The notes below the pieces were generated by a model. That model searched no databases. It saw only the letters and a list, made by a program, of their open reading frames with translations, and had not been told where the DNA came from. From positions 71,850 to 135,849 of the forward strand of contig CAWKCG010000019.1 in assembly GCA_963847965.1 (NCBI GenBank): DNA of 64,000 nucleotides, read 5' to 3'. This stretch comes from Palsa-504 sp963847965. Lineage in GTDB: Bacteria; Actinomycetota; Actinomycetes; Streptosporangiales; Streptosporangiaceae. Position 1 is the stretch's first letter, and the number at the start of each line of letters is the position of its first letter. Shown here in pieces: positions 19,150 to 27,627 of the stretch. A program made the position numbers and the translations under genes.

Positions 19150-20547
19150 TCAGTCTCCCCAGCACTCCTGCATGATCCGTATATCCAAGGTCACGTCGAT
19201 ATCCATCCGGGTCAGCGCGACCACCTCCTCGGCCGTGAAGCCGCGCGCGACCTCCTCCAGCGCGAACCCGCCGCCGGTCCGCCGGAGCAGCGCGAGGTCG
19301 GTGACCACGGTGTCCACGCAGCCCGGCGCGGTGACCTCGAAGTCGCAGGACCTGACCAGTTTCGGCTGCCCCGCCGAGTCGGTGTGCTCACACATCGCGA
19401 TGACCCGCCGCGCCCCTACGGCGAGGTCCATCGCGCCGCCGATACCGCCGCCGGTCATGCCGGGCACCGACCAGTTGGCGAGGTCGCCGTTCGCGCCAAC
19501 CTGGTAAGCGCCAAGGACGACCGCGTCCAGCCGGCCCGATCGCGCGATCTCGAACGAGGTGACGCTATCGAAGAACGATGCCCCGTCTCGCACCGTGACG
19601 AAGTGGCCGCTGGCGTCATGCAGGTCCGGATCGAACGCTTCACCGTGGACGAACTCGCCGTAGTTGAGCATGCCGTTCTCGCTATGCAGGATCACCGCCC
19701 GCCCGCCGAGGAAGTTGGCCACCAGCGCGGGCAGCCCCGCGCCGAGGTTCACCACCGCGCCGTCGGGTAGCAGCGCCGCGACCCGGCGTCCAATTTCCTC
19801 CCTCGTCAAGGCCGGCTTGCCGTGGTAGCTGCGCGCGCTGGAGGCCGGGCGGCTCACGCGCGCCGGCAGGTTCTTCACGTCCAGCTGGATGGTGCTGGCC
19901 ACCACCCTGGTGACGAACACGCCAGGCAGGTCCACGTCTTCGGGGGGAATCGGGCCGATCTCATCGGCTTCGGCGATCGTGATACGCGCGGCCTTGGCGA
20001 AGCTGACGTTGAAGTTGCGGCTGCCGCCCCGGAACCGCAGGTTCCCCATCCGGTCCGCGCGGTGCGCGCGGACAAAAGCGAAATCGGTGGTAATGGCGTG
20101 CTCCAGTACGTAAGGCCTGCCGCCGAAGTAGCGGATGTCCTTGCCCGCAGCCAGGCTGGTGCCGACCGCAGTGGGCGTGTAGAACGCCGGGATGCCGGCC
20201 CCGCCGGCGCGCATCCGCTCCACCAGCGTGCCCTGGGGCACCAGCTCGAGCGACATCTGCCCGGCCCGGATCTGGCGTTCCGCCTCCGACACGACGCCGG
20301 GTCGGGCCGAGAAACACGTCACCAGCCGGCTGATCTGGTGGCTGTCGGCTAGCAGGTGCGCCGTCGGGAAGCCCGGCTGACCCAGCCCGTTGCAGTAGAC
20401 CGTCAGCCCGGACGAGCCCTTGTCGCGCAGCGCGACGATCAGGCTGGACGGAAACCGGTGCGCGACCCCGAAACCGGCGATGCCGAGGGACGCGCCGTCC
20501 CCGATGTCCGCCACCGCCGCCGCGGGCGATGACACCAACTTGTCCAT
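19150..20547 (-). CDS. Fused 3-oxoacid CoA-transferase (subunits A and B in one chain)
   Basis: 465 aa. Residues 1-220 are an A-type domain (GIAGFGVAHRFPSSL, PQGTLVERMRAGGAGIPAF, RADRMGNL). Residues 240-465 are a B-type domain with the catalytic Glu in HSENGM (E290) and the PGMTGGGIGGAMDL and MCEHT motifs. SCOT-like enzymes move CoA from succinyl- or acetyl-CoA to an acid. In bacteria the subunits are usually separate, here joined by a linker of about 25 residues. First gene of the operon with the UGSC selenoprotein and its partner, which suggests CoA activation of an acid as the entry step of a catabolic route. Start ATG at 20547; about 150 bp separate it from the LuxR gene end. Confidence 0.88.
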   Translation of the reverse strand: MDKLVSSPAAAVADIGDGASLGIAGFGVAHRFPSSLIVALRDKGSSGLTVYCNGLGQPGFPTAHLLADSHQISRLVTCFSARPGVVSEAERQIRAGQMSLELVPQGTLVERMRAGGAGIPAFYTPTAVGTSLAAGKDIRYFGGRPYVLEHAITTDFAFVRAHRADRMGNLRFRGGSRNFNVSFAKAARITIAEADEIGPIPPEDVDLPGVFVTRVVASTIQLDVKNLPARVSRPASSARSYHGKPALTREEIGRRVAALLPDGAVVNLGAGLPALVANFLGGRAVILHSENGMLNYGEFVHGEAFDPDLHDASGHFVTVRDGASFFDSVTSFEIARSGRLDAVVLGAYQVGANGDLANWSVPGMTGGGIGGAMDLAVGARRVIAMCEHTDSAGQPKLVRSCDFEVTAPGCVDTVVTDLALLRRTGGGFALEEVARGFTAEEVVALTRMDIDVTLDIRIMQECWGD

Positions 20548-20697
20548 GCCTCACCCCTTGCCACTACGAGACTGCTGCCGCGCGTGATCGGCGGCAAGGC
20601 GGCGAAGACCGGCAAAGCGGCGCATTGTTCCGTCCGACATTCCCGGCGGTCGGGGCTTGTGCCCTGATCACGGACCAGGTAACCGGGCCGCGGGATG

Positions 20698-23211
20698 CTA
20701 GCGCGGTTGGGTGGTCGGTTCCGCGCGGGCAGCCTGGAGCGGCCGGTCGGCGACCCACACCGCGATCTGGGTGCGCGACCTGAAGCCTAGCTTGGCCGAG
20801 ATGTTGGCGATGTGCCGGGCCACGGTGGGCGGGCTGATGGACAGCTCTTCGGCGATGGCCTTGTTGCTGCGCCCGGTGGCCACCAGCGCCGCGATCTGGT
20901 ATTCGCGAGGGGTGAGCGAGCCCGGCGGCGCGATCGCCACCTCGTAGGCCTTCACGGCGGTCAGCATCCGGCCGTTGCCGTCAGGCGCCGCGGGCGGGGT
21001 GGTGTCCGTGCCCAGGGCCATCGCCACCGCTTCCTCGCTGCTCAAGGCCAGCCCGCGCGCCCAGAGTCCGGCGATGACCGCGCCACCGAGGCGCCGTGCC
21101 GAGGCCAGGTAGTTTTCGGTGCGAGCGCCGGACAGCGGCCGAAGCCCGGCGGCCTCCCGAAGCGCGGCGGCCCCCGCGATCAGCTGCACAGCTAGCTCGG
21201 GCTGGTCCTCGTGACTGGCAAGCGTCGCGAAGGCCTCCAGCCCGCGAGCCATGCCGATGTGCGACCCGGTGGCCTGGCTGAGCTCGAGACTCCTGGTCAG
21301 GTGGCGCCTGGCCTGCTCGATTGCGCCGAGGTCCATGGCCACCCGGCCCAGGCCGGCCAGGCAGCGCGCAAGCTCCGGGCGGCCGCCGACCTCCTGCAGG
21401 ATCGCCAGCGCCTCGACGTACCGGCTGTGCGCTTCGCCGGGGTGACCGCGGAGCCGGGCCAGGTCGCCGAGACCGAGCAGGGCCCGGGCGACGCCCCACT
21501 GGTGGTCGATCCGCCGCATGACGCTGGCCGAGGTGCTGGCCAGCTGCTCGGCCTCCCGGAGCTTTCCCGCCGACGCTGCGAGCGCGGCCTGGGTGCCCAG
21601 CGCGTAGCCCTCGTTCCACCCGTCACCTGCGGCCCGCGCGATCGACAGCGCCCGGTCCGCGGTGCTCGCTGCCTCCTCGGCTCGCCCCGTATGCAGCGCG
21701 ATCTCGGTGAGCAGGTTCAGCGCGGCCGCCGTCCAGTACCTATCGTCGGCGTCCTGGCACAGCTCCAGCCCGGCCTGGGCCAGGGTCTCGGCCGCGGCGC
21801 GATCGCTGGGCAGCGCGAGCTGGGCGTTCGCTACTGTGGCCGGGCCGCGGACCGCGGCCGGGACGGCCGGTGTATCCAGGGCCAGGAACGAGTCCAGCCA
21901 TTCACGGCCTTCGGCGAAGGTGCCCCAGAGGATCCAGCACGGGCTGACCGCGGTGCAGATGCGCAGGCCGGGCTCCGCGTCACCCTGGGCCAGACACCAG
22001 GTCAGCGCCTGGATCGCGTTCCTGGACTCGACGGCGTACCCGCGCAACGCGTCCACCCGGGCCGACCAGGTGGCCGGGGTCCGCGCCATCCCGATCGCCC
22101 CGTTGTGCTCCGCGACCCGCACGGCATAATCGCGGAGCGCGAGCCGGAACCTGGCCGACTCCCCGGCCTCGTCCAGGCGCACCGCGGCGTACTCCCTGAT
22201 GGTGTCCAGCATCCGGTAGCGCGCCTGGCCCAGCACCGCCGGCTCGAGCGCCACCAGCGACTTGTCAACCAGCGCGGCGAGCAGGCCGAGCACCTCCGGT
22301 GCGGGGATCTCCTCGTCGGCGCATACCTGCTCCGCCATCTCCAGCGACCATCCCGTGAGGACGGACAACCGCCGGAACAGTATCCGCTCCCGGGCTGAGA
22401 GCAGCTCATAGCTCCACTCGATCGCGGCGCGCAGCGTCCGTTGCCGCGCGGGAGCGGAGCGGTCGCCCGCGGTCAGCAGCTCGAACCGGTCGCTCATACG
22501 GGCACTGATCTGCTCCGGCGAAAGCACCCGGATCCGAGCCGCGGCCAGCTCGATCGCCAGCGGCATGCCGTCGAGCGCGCGGCAGATCGCGGCGACGTCG
22601 GCGGCGTTGCCGGGGCCGACGGTGAACCCGGGACGCGACGCGGCGGCCCGTTCGGCGAACAAGCGGATGGCCTCGTACCGGCGCGCATCCTCAGCCGCCC
22701 GCTGGTAGTCGGCGGGAGCCACCGAGAGCGGCGGCACCTCCCACGCCGTCTCGGCCGCGATGCGCAGCGGCTCGCGGCTCGTGCTGAGCAGGCGGAGCCC
22801 CGGCGAGCTGGCGAGCAATCGCTGGCCTACCTGCGCGCACGCGTCGATCAGGTGCTCGCAGTTATCGAGCGCCAGCAGCAGGCGGCGCGGCCGCAACGCG
22901 TCGGCGAGCGTGCTGAGCAGCGGGCGCCCGGCCTCTTCGCTGACGCCGACGACCGCCGCCACGCGCGAAACCACCAGGTCAGGCTGGCGCAGGTCAGCCA
23001 GCTCGACAAACCAGGCTCCGTCGGGAAACTCATCCGCCGTCGCGGCCAGGATCCGCAGCGCCAGCCGCGTCTTTCCGATACCCCCAGGCCCGCACAGGGT
23101 GAGCGCGCGCGTCTCGCGCAGCATCTGGCACAGTTCGGTGATCTCGCGCTCACGGCCTATGAAGCTGTTTGGTTCCTGGGGTATATAGGCCTGGATCGCA
23201 CCGGCGGGCAT
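20698..23211 (-). CDS. AfsR/LAL-like ATPase regulator with C-terminal LuxR HTH
   Basis: About 837 aa. The N-terminal STAND-type NTPase shows Walker A CGPGGIGKT and Walker B LLLALDNCE; a helical TPR-like region follows (many A-x-A repeats); the end carries a LuxR/GerE HTH (LTPREYQIAALVATGRSNKAIAEEL is split here by rule, with SPPTVARHI as recognition helix). It probably binds DNA on ligand or ATP input. The ATG at 23211 is chosen because further upstream codons are not protein-like; the ribosome site is poor. Divergent from DUF445; nearest catabolic target is the CoA-transferase operon downstream on the same strand. Confidence 0.85.
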   Translation of the reverse strand: MPAGAIQAYIPQEPNSFIGREREITELCQMLRETRALTLCGPGGIGKTRLALRILAATADEFPDGAWFVELADLRQPDLVVSRVAAVVGVSEEAGRPLLSTLADALRPRRLLLALDNCEHLIDACAQVGQRLLASSPGLRLLSTSREPLRIAAETAWEVPPLSVAPADYQRAAEDARRYEAIRLFAERAAASRPGFTVGPGNAADVAAICRALDGMPLAIELAAARIRVLSPEQISARMSDRFELLTAGDRSAPARQRTLRAAIEWSYELLSARERILFRRLSVLTGWSLEMAEQVCADEEIPAPEVLGLLAALVDKSLVALEPAVLGQARYRMLDTIREYAAVRLDEAGESARFRLALRDYAVRVAEHNGAIGMARTPATWSARVDALRGYAVESRNAIQALTWCLAQGDAEPGLRICTAVSPCWILWGTFAEGREWLDSFLALDTPAVPAAVRGPATVANAQLALPSDRAAAETLAQAGLELCQDADDRYWTAAALNLLTEIALHTGRAEEAASTADRALSIARAAGDGWNEGYALGTQAALAASAGKLREAEQLASTSASVMRRIDHQWGVARALLGLGDLARLRGHPGEAHSRYVEALAILQEVGGRPELARCLAGLGRVAMDLGAIEQARRHLTRSLELSQATGSHIGMARGLEAFATLASHEDQPELAVQLIAGAAALREAAGLRPLSGARTENYLASARRLGGAVIAGLWARGLALSSEEAVAMALGTDTTPPAAPDGNGRMLTAVKAYEVAIAPPGSLTPREYQIAALVATGRSNKAIAEELSISPPTVARHIANISAKLGFRSRTQIAVWVADRPLQAARAEPTTQPR

Positions 23212-23219
23212 CCCTTGAG

Positions 23220-23254
23220 TAAACCCGAACGCAAACTCTATGGGACAGGGTTTA
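23220..23254. promoter_or_regulatory. Inverted repeat TAAACCC / GGGTTTA upstream of the LuxR gene
   Basis: 7-bp perfect arms with 21 bp between, immediately upstream of the start at 23211, in a locally AT-richer stretch. Possible operator, perhaps autoregulatory. Confidence 0.35.
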
Positions 23255-23456
23255 GGCACTTTCCAGCGCGTTTTGTGACAATAAGATCTCCCGGTGTTAC
23301 CCGGCCCGGTATCCGTGATCCCGTACGGCGCAACCGTACCTCTGACGCTCTGGCCGACCACGCCACCCATCCCGGCCGGGCGTGAGCCTGGTCAATATCG
23401 TTGGTGGCATCGGATCGCCTTTTCCGCCTGCGCTGCGGACTGACCGGGACGGCTAG

Positions 23457-24746
23457 ATGGAACCTACTGCCACGATGTCCGCTGCGCCGGTACGCGCGCT
23501 CGAGCACGAGTCGGTCGAGGTGCGGGCGCGTCGCCTGGCGGCCGCGCGCCGGCGGGCCACCGCGCTCCTGGCGGCGGTGACGGTCCTGTTCGTGGTCCTG
23601 ACCGCGGTCGGCGTACACGGGACCCTCCTCGGGTACGTGCAGGCCGGCGCCGAGGCGTCGATGGTCGGTGGGGTGGCCGACTGGTTCGCGGTAACGGCCC
23701 TCTTCCGCCATCCCCTGGGCCTGCCGATCCCGCACACCGCCGTGATCATCGAGCGCAAGGACCAGTTCGCCGTCACGCTAGGCCGGTTCGTGCAGGAGAA
23801 CTTCCTCAATGCCGACGTTCTCGCCGAGCGGATCCGCTCCGCCAGCCTCGTTCCCCGCCTGGCCGCCTGGCTGATCGACGAGGCTAACGCCGCCCGCGCC
23901 GCCGGTTACGCCGCGGACGCGGTGGTCACGGTGGCCGAGGCCCTCCGCGACGAGGAGGTCCAGCGCGTGCTTACCGCCGAACTGACCCGCCTGGTCAACT
24001 CCGTCGAGGTAGCGCCGCTGGCCGGACGGGCCCTGCGGGTCATCATCGCGGAAGGCCACCACGCCGAGCTGTTCAACGTCATCCTGTCCGGCGCCGACCG
24101 CTATCTCGACGACCACTACGAGGAGTTTCGCCAGATGTTCGCGGCCGAGTCACCCCGCTGGGTACCCGATGCCGTGTACCGGCGGGTCTTCGACCGGCTG
24201 TACAGCCGCCTGCGCCAGCGGCTCGTAGCGATGGCCGCCGATCCGCACGACGAGTCCCGGCGTCAGTTCGACGAGTGGGTGGCCGGGCTTCCCGACCGCC
24301 TCGAGACCTCACCCGAGCTGCGCGAGCGCGGGGAGCGGATCAAGCGCGACGTGCTCGGCAGCGCCGGGCTGCGGGACTGGTCCTCCTCGCTGTGGCAGCA
24401 GGCCAAGCAGGCCCTGCGGGCCCAGGCGGCCAACCCGGAGTCCGAGCTGCGCCGCCGGCTGGCCGAAGCGCTGGTGGCGGCCGGGCGGCGCCTGGCGTCG
24501 GACCAGCGTCTCCACGACGGACTCGAGCGGATGGTCGAGTCAGGTGCCCGGGCCCTGGCCGATCACTTCCACGATGAGCTCGCCGACCTGGTCACCGGGA
24601 CCATCGAACGGTGGGACGCGTCCGAGACGGCCAGCCAGCTGGAACTGCTCCTCGGACGCGATCTGCAGTTCATCCGGATCAACGGCACGGTAGTGGGCGC
24701 GGGCGTAGGCCTGGCCCTGCACGCCATCGTTCTGGCCCTGTCCTAA
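23457..24746 (+). CDS. DUF445 family membrane-associated protein
   Basis: 429 aa. A hydrophobic segment at about residues 37-57 is followed by GGVADWFAVTALFRHPLGLPIPHTAVI, the signature of DUF445. A long helical region then leads to a second hydrophobic segment at the C terminus. The family is widespread and uncharacterised; the topology suggests two membrane anchors around a cytoplasmic or periplasmic helical body. Its TAA overlaps the AAGGAG ribosome site of the next gene, so the two are co-transcribed. No enzymatic residues recognised. Confidence 0.85.
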   Translation: MEPTATMSAAPVRALEHESVEVRARRLAAARRRATALLAAVTVLFVVLTAVGVHGTLLGYVQAGAEASMVGGVADWFAVTALFRHPLGLPIPHTAVIIERKDQFAVTLGRFVQENFLNADVLAERIRSASLVPRLAAWLIDEANAARAAGYAADAVVTVAEALRDEEVQRVLTAELTRLVNSVEVAPLAGRALRVIIAEGHHAELFNVILSGADRYLDDHYEEFRQMFAAESPRWVPDAVYRRVFDRLYSRLRQRLVAMAADPHDESRRQFDEWVAGLPDRLETSPELRERGERIKRDVLGSAGLRDWSSSLWQQAKQALRAQAANPESELRRRLAEALVAAGRRLASDQRLHDGLERMVESGARALADHFHDELADLVTGTIERWDASETASQLELLLGRDLQFIRINGTVVGAGVGLALHAIVLALS

Positions 24747-24754
24747 GGAGCGGC

Positions 24755-25978
24755 GTGCGGGTCGTGGTGGTGGGGGCCGGCTTCGCCGGGCTGATGGCCG
24801 CCTACCGGATAGCCCGGGCCGGTCACGAGGTGGCCGTCCTTGAGGCGCGGGACCGGGTCGGCGGCCGCGTGTGGTCCCAGGAACTGGTGCCTGGTGACCC
24901 GCGCAGCGTCGTCGAGCGCGGCGGCGAGTTCGTGCTGGACGGGTACGACCACCTGCGATCGGTGGCCGGGGAGTTCGGCCTGACGTTCGCGGATATGACC
25001 ATGTCCTACTACGAACGGGAACCACGCGGCGGGGCGGTGACGACGCACCAGGACATGGCGGAGTGCGCGGAGGTCGTCGCTCGCGCGGCCGCCCGGGCCC
25101 GGCCCGGCACCTCCCTCGCGGAAGTAGCCGGCACCTGGCCCGGTTCCCCGGCCGCGCTCGCCGCCTACGTGTCGCGGGTCGAGGTCACCAACGGCATGGA
25201 GTCCGGAGTCCTGGCCGCCGCGGCGGCCACCGACGCCACGGCCGGATTCGCACGCCGGCCGTGCTGGCGGGTGGCGGGAGGTAACCAGCTCGTGGCCCGC
25301 GGGCTTGCCCGACGCCTCGGGACGTCGGTGCGCCTGCGGAGTCCGGTGCGCTCGGTCGAGTACGACCAGAACGGGGTACGGGTGCTTACCGATGACGGCG
25401 AAATCAGCGGCGATGCGGTAATCCTCGCCCTGCCCATGGCCGTCCTGCGGGCCCTGCCGTTCTCACCGCAGGTGCCCCGCGGGTACCGGGCGGCCTGGCA
25501 GCGGGCCGGGCTGGCGCATAACGCCAAGCTGCACGTGCCGCTGACCCGGCCCGCCGCCGCCTCGGCCGTGCAAAGCGTGCCTGACCGGTTCTGGACGTGG
25601 ACCGCGACCGACGGGTCGGGTCAGGTTCAGCCGGTTCTGCACGCGTTCGGCGGCACCGAGCAAGGGCTGGCCGCCCTGGCCGTGGCCGAAGGACCGGCCC
25701 GGTGGCGGTCGCTGGTGGCGGCGCTGCGGCCCGACCTGTCGCTCGACTTGAGCCGGGCCCTCCTCACCACCTGGAACGATGACCCGTGGGCGGGCGAGTC
25801 GTACTCCGCGCTCACCGTGACGGTGGCCGACGGGGATGATGAGCTGATGGCCGCCCCCCTGGGCCGGGTCCACTTCGCCGGCGAGCACACCGCCGGAGCC
25901 TGGGCGGGGCTGATGGAGGGCGCGCTGCGCTCCGGTGCACGCGCCGCCAGCGAAGTTCTCGCCCACGCAGGCTCTTAA
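24755..25978 (+). CDS. FAD-dependent flavin monoamine oxidase family protein
   Basis: 407 aa from a GTG at 24755 with AAGGAG 4 nt upstream. Starts with the FAD-binding VVVVGAGFAGLMAAYR, then ARDRVGGRVW, and ends with HFAGEHTAGAWAGLMEGAL, the C-terminal FAD motif of amine oxidases. The enzyme oxidises primary or secondary amines to imines, giving H2O2. The short length and lack of signal peptide point to a cytosolic enzyme. It lies between DUF445 and enoyl-CoA hydratase in one probable operon. Substrate unassigned (polyamine, aromatic amine or a phytoene-like substrate cannot be told apart here). Confidence 0.88.
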   Translation: MRVVVVGAGFAGLMAAYRIARAGHEVAVLEARDRVGGRVWSQELVPGDPRSVVERGGEFVLDGYDHLRSVAGEFGLTFADMTMSYYEREPRGGAVTTHQDMAECAEVVARAAARARPGTSLAEVAGTWPGSPAALAAYVSRVEVTNGMESGVLAAAAATDATAGFARRPCWRVAGGNQLVARGLARRLGTSVRLRSPVRSVEYDQNGVRVLTDDGEISGDAVILALPMAVLRALPFSPQVPRGYRAAWQRAGLAHNAKLHVPLTRPAAASAVQSVPDRFWTWTATDGSGQVQPVLHAFGGTEQGLAALAVAEGPARWRSLVAALRPDLSLDLSRALLTTWNDDPWAGESYSALTVTVADGDDELMAAPLGRVHFAGEHTAGAWAGLMEGALRSGARAASEVLAHAGS

Positions 25979-25995
25979 CGACCAAGGGAGCAGGT

Positions 25996-26805
25996 ATGAC
26001 CGAGCAGCGGGTCACGGTCACTATCACCGACGGGGTGGCGGATGTCCGCCTGGCCCGTCCGGAGAAGCGCAACGCCCTGGACGGGGCGATGTTCGCCGGC
26101 CTGGTTATGGCGGGCGAGCGACTCAAGTCCGAACCGGGAATCCGCGCGGTCGTGCTGTCCGGTGAAGGACCGGACTTCTGCGCGGGCCTGGACTTCGACT
26201 GGTTCCGGGCGATGCGCGACGGCGAGCGGCGCAGCCTGCAGATCGATCTGCCTGCAGGCCACGGGCCGGCGCGGGCGGCCGGGCAGCGCGCCGCGTACGT
26301 CTGGACGGAGATCCCCGTCCCGGTCATCGCGGCCGTGAGCGGGAATGCCCTGGGCGGGGGGCTGCAGATCGCGCTCGGTGCCGACATGCGCATCGTCGCA
26401 CCGGACGCCAGGATGTCGGTGCTTGAGATCAGGTGGGGCCTCGTGCCTGACATGACCGGTACCCAGCTCCTGCCCGAGCTCGTCGGCCGGGACGTCGCCA
26501 AGGAGCTGACCTTCTCGGGGCGCGTGGTACGCGGAGAGGAGGCCGTGGCCCTGGGCCTGGCGACGAGGGCCGATCATGCCCCGCGAGAATCCGCCCTCGA
26601 TCTGGCCCGTTCGATAGCCGGCCGCAACCCTCATGCCATCCGGGCGGCGAAGCGGCTCCTGGACCTGGCGGGCCGCGTAGACCTCGAGGCGGGCTTCGCC
26701 GCGGAACAGCGGGAGATCGCAGGCCTCATCGGCAGTCCCAATCAGGCCGAGGCGGTGGCCGCGGAGTTCGAGCAGCGGGCGCCCAGGTTCACTGACCCGC
26801 ACTGA
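25996..26805 (+). CDS. Enoyl-CoA hydratase/isomerase (crotonase) family protein
   Basis: 269 aa. Crotonase features: the RLARPEKRNALD start, the oxyanion segment SGEGPDFCAGLDF, and SGNALGGGLQIALGADMRI. The second Glu typical of hydratases is seen in the MSVLEIRWGLVPDM region. Acts in fatty-acid or side-chain beta-oxidation. GGGAG precedes the ATG by about 7 nt; 17 bp separate it from the amine oxidase gene. Convergent with the SDR gene, 9 bp apart. Confidence 0.88.
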   Translation: MTEQRVTVTITDGVADVRLARPEKRNALDGAMFAGLVMAGERLKSEPGIRAVVLSGEGPDFCAGLDFDWFRAMRDGERRSLQIDLPAGHGPARAAGQRAAYVWTEIPVPVIAAVSGNALGGGLQIALGADMRIVAPDARMSVLEIRWGLVPDMTGTQLLPELVGRDVAKELTFSGRVVRGEEAVALGLATRADHAPRESALDLARSIAGRNPHAIRAAKRLLDLAGRVDLEAGFAAEQREIAGLIGSPNQAEAVAAEFEQRAPRFTDPH

Positions 26806-26814
26806 CCCGGGCGG

Positions 26815-27627
26815 TCATCCGAAGCTGGTCGCGCCGCCGTCAAGGACCAGCGGGTGCGCGTTGACGTAGCTGGATTCCTCGGACAACAGCCACACTGCGG
26901 CGTAGGCCACTTCCCAGGCCGTCGCCTGCCTGCCGAACGGCAGGCTCCGCGCGGTGCGGGCCGGGTTGAGCCGCGACGCCTCCCGCCCGAGCGGCGTGTC
27001 CACCAGGCTCGGTACCACGAGGTTGGCCCGGATTCCCCTGGCCATTCCCTCCCGCGCGACCTGCCGGCAGACCCCGAGCAGCGCCGCCTTCGACGCGTCG
27101 TACGCCGGGATCCCGGTCGCCGCCCGCAGGCTCGCCGCCGAGCTGATGAACACGATCGCCGAACCGGGATCGAGTACCGGCAGCGCGGCCGCGGCCACCA
27201 GGAAGTGCGCCCTGGTATTGACCGCGAACGTCAGGTCCCACTGGGCCGCGGTCGTCCCGGCCATCCCCCGCCCGAGCCCGATGCCGACGTTCAGCACCAG
27301 GCCGTCGAGGCCGCCCAGCGCCGCCGCCGACTCCGCGACCACCGACGCGCACGCGTCCGGTGACGCCACGTCGGCCAGCACCACCCTGGCGGTCTGCCCT
27401 TCGCTGCGGACCAGGGCCGCGGTCTCTTCCGCGGCGCCCTCGTCGCGGTCCGCGCACGCCACCGCCGCGCCTTCCCTGGCCGCAAGCACCGCTATGGCCC
27501 GGCCGTTGCCGATCGGCGGATCCGGTTCCGGCGAGGGCCGCGTCCCCGCGCCGACCACGAGCACCCGCCGTCCGGTCAGCCGGCCGCGTCCGGGTGCGGA
27601 GCCCGTGGCTTCCGCCGGCGGCGTCAC
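26815..27627 (-). CDS. SDR-family oxidoreductase
   Basis: 270 aa from a GTG at 27627. Motifs: cofactor loop VVGAGTRP, LNVGIG in place of the usual NNAG, FISSAASLRAATGIPAYDASKAA with catalytic Ser, Tyr and Lys, and a C-terminal LVLDGG. The cofactor loop lacks the usual GxxxGxG spacing, typical of an atypical classical SDR. The GTG overlaps the stop of the upstream MFS-CMD frame (GTGA), implying translational coupling. Reaction: NAD(P)-dependent oxidation/reduction of an alcohol or ketone. The apparent longer reading frame reaching left of this start is not protein-like. Confidence 0.85.
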   Translation of the reverse strand: MTPPAEATGSAPGRGRLTGRRVLVVGAGTRPSPEPDPPIGNGRAIAVLAAREGAAVACADRDEGAAEETAALVRSEGQTARVVLADVASPDACASVVAESAAALGGLDGLVLNVGIGLGRGMAGTTAAQWDLTFAVNTRAHFLVAAAALPVLDPGSAIVFISSAASLRAATGIPAYDASKAALLGVCRQVAREGMARGIRANLVVPSLVDTPLGREASRLNPARTARSLPFGRQATAWEVAYAAVWLLSEESSYVNAHPLVLDGGATSFG

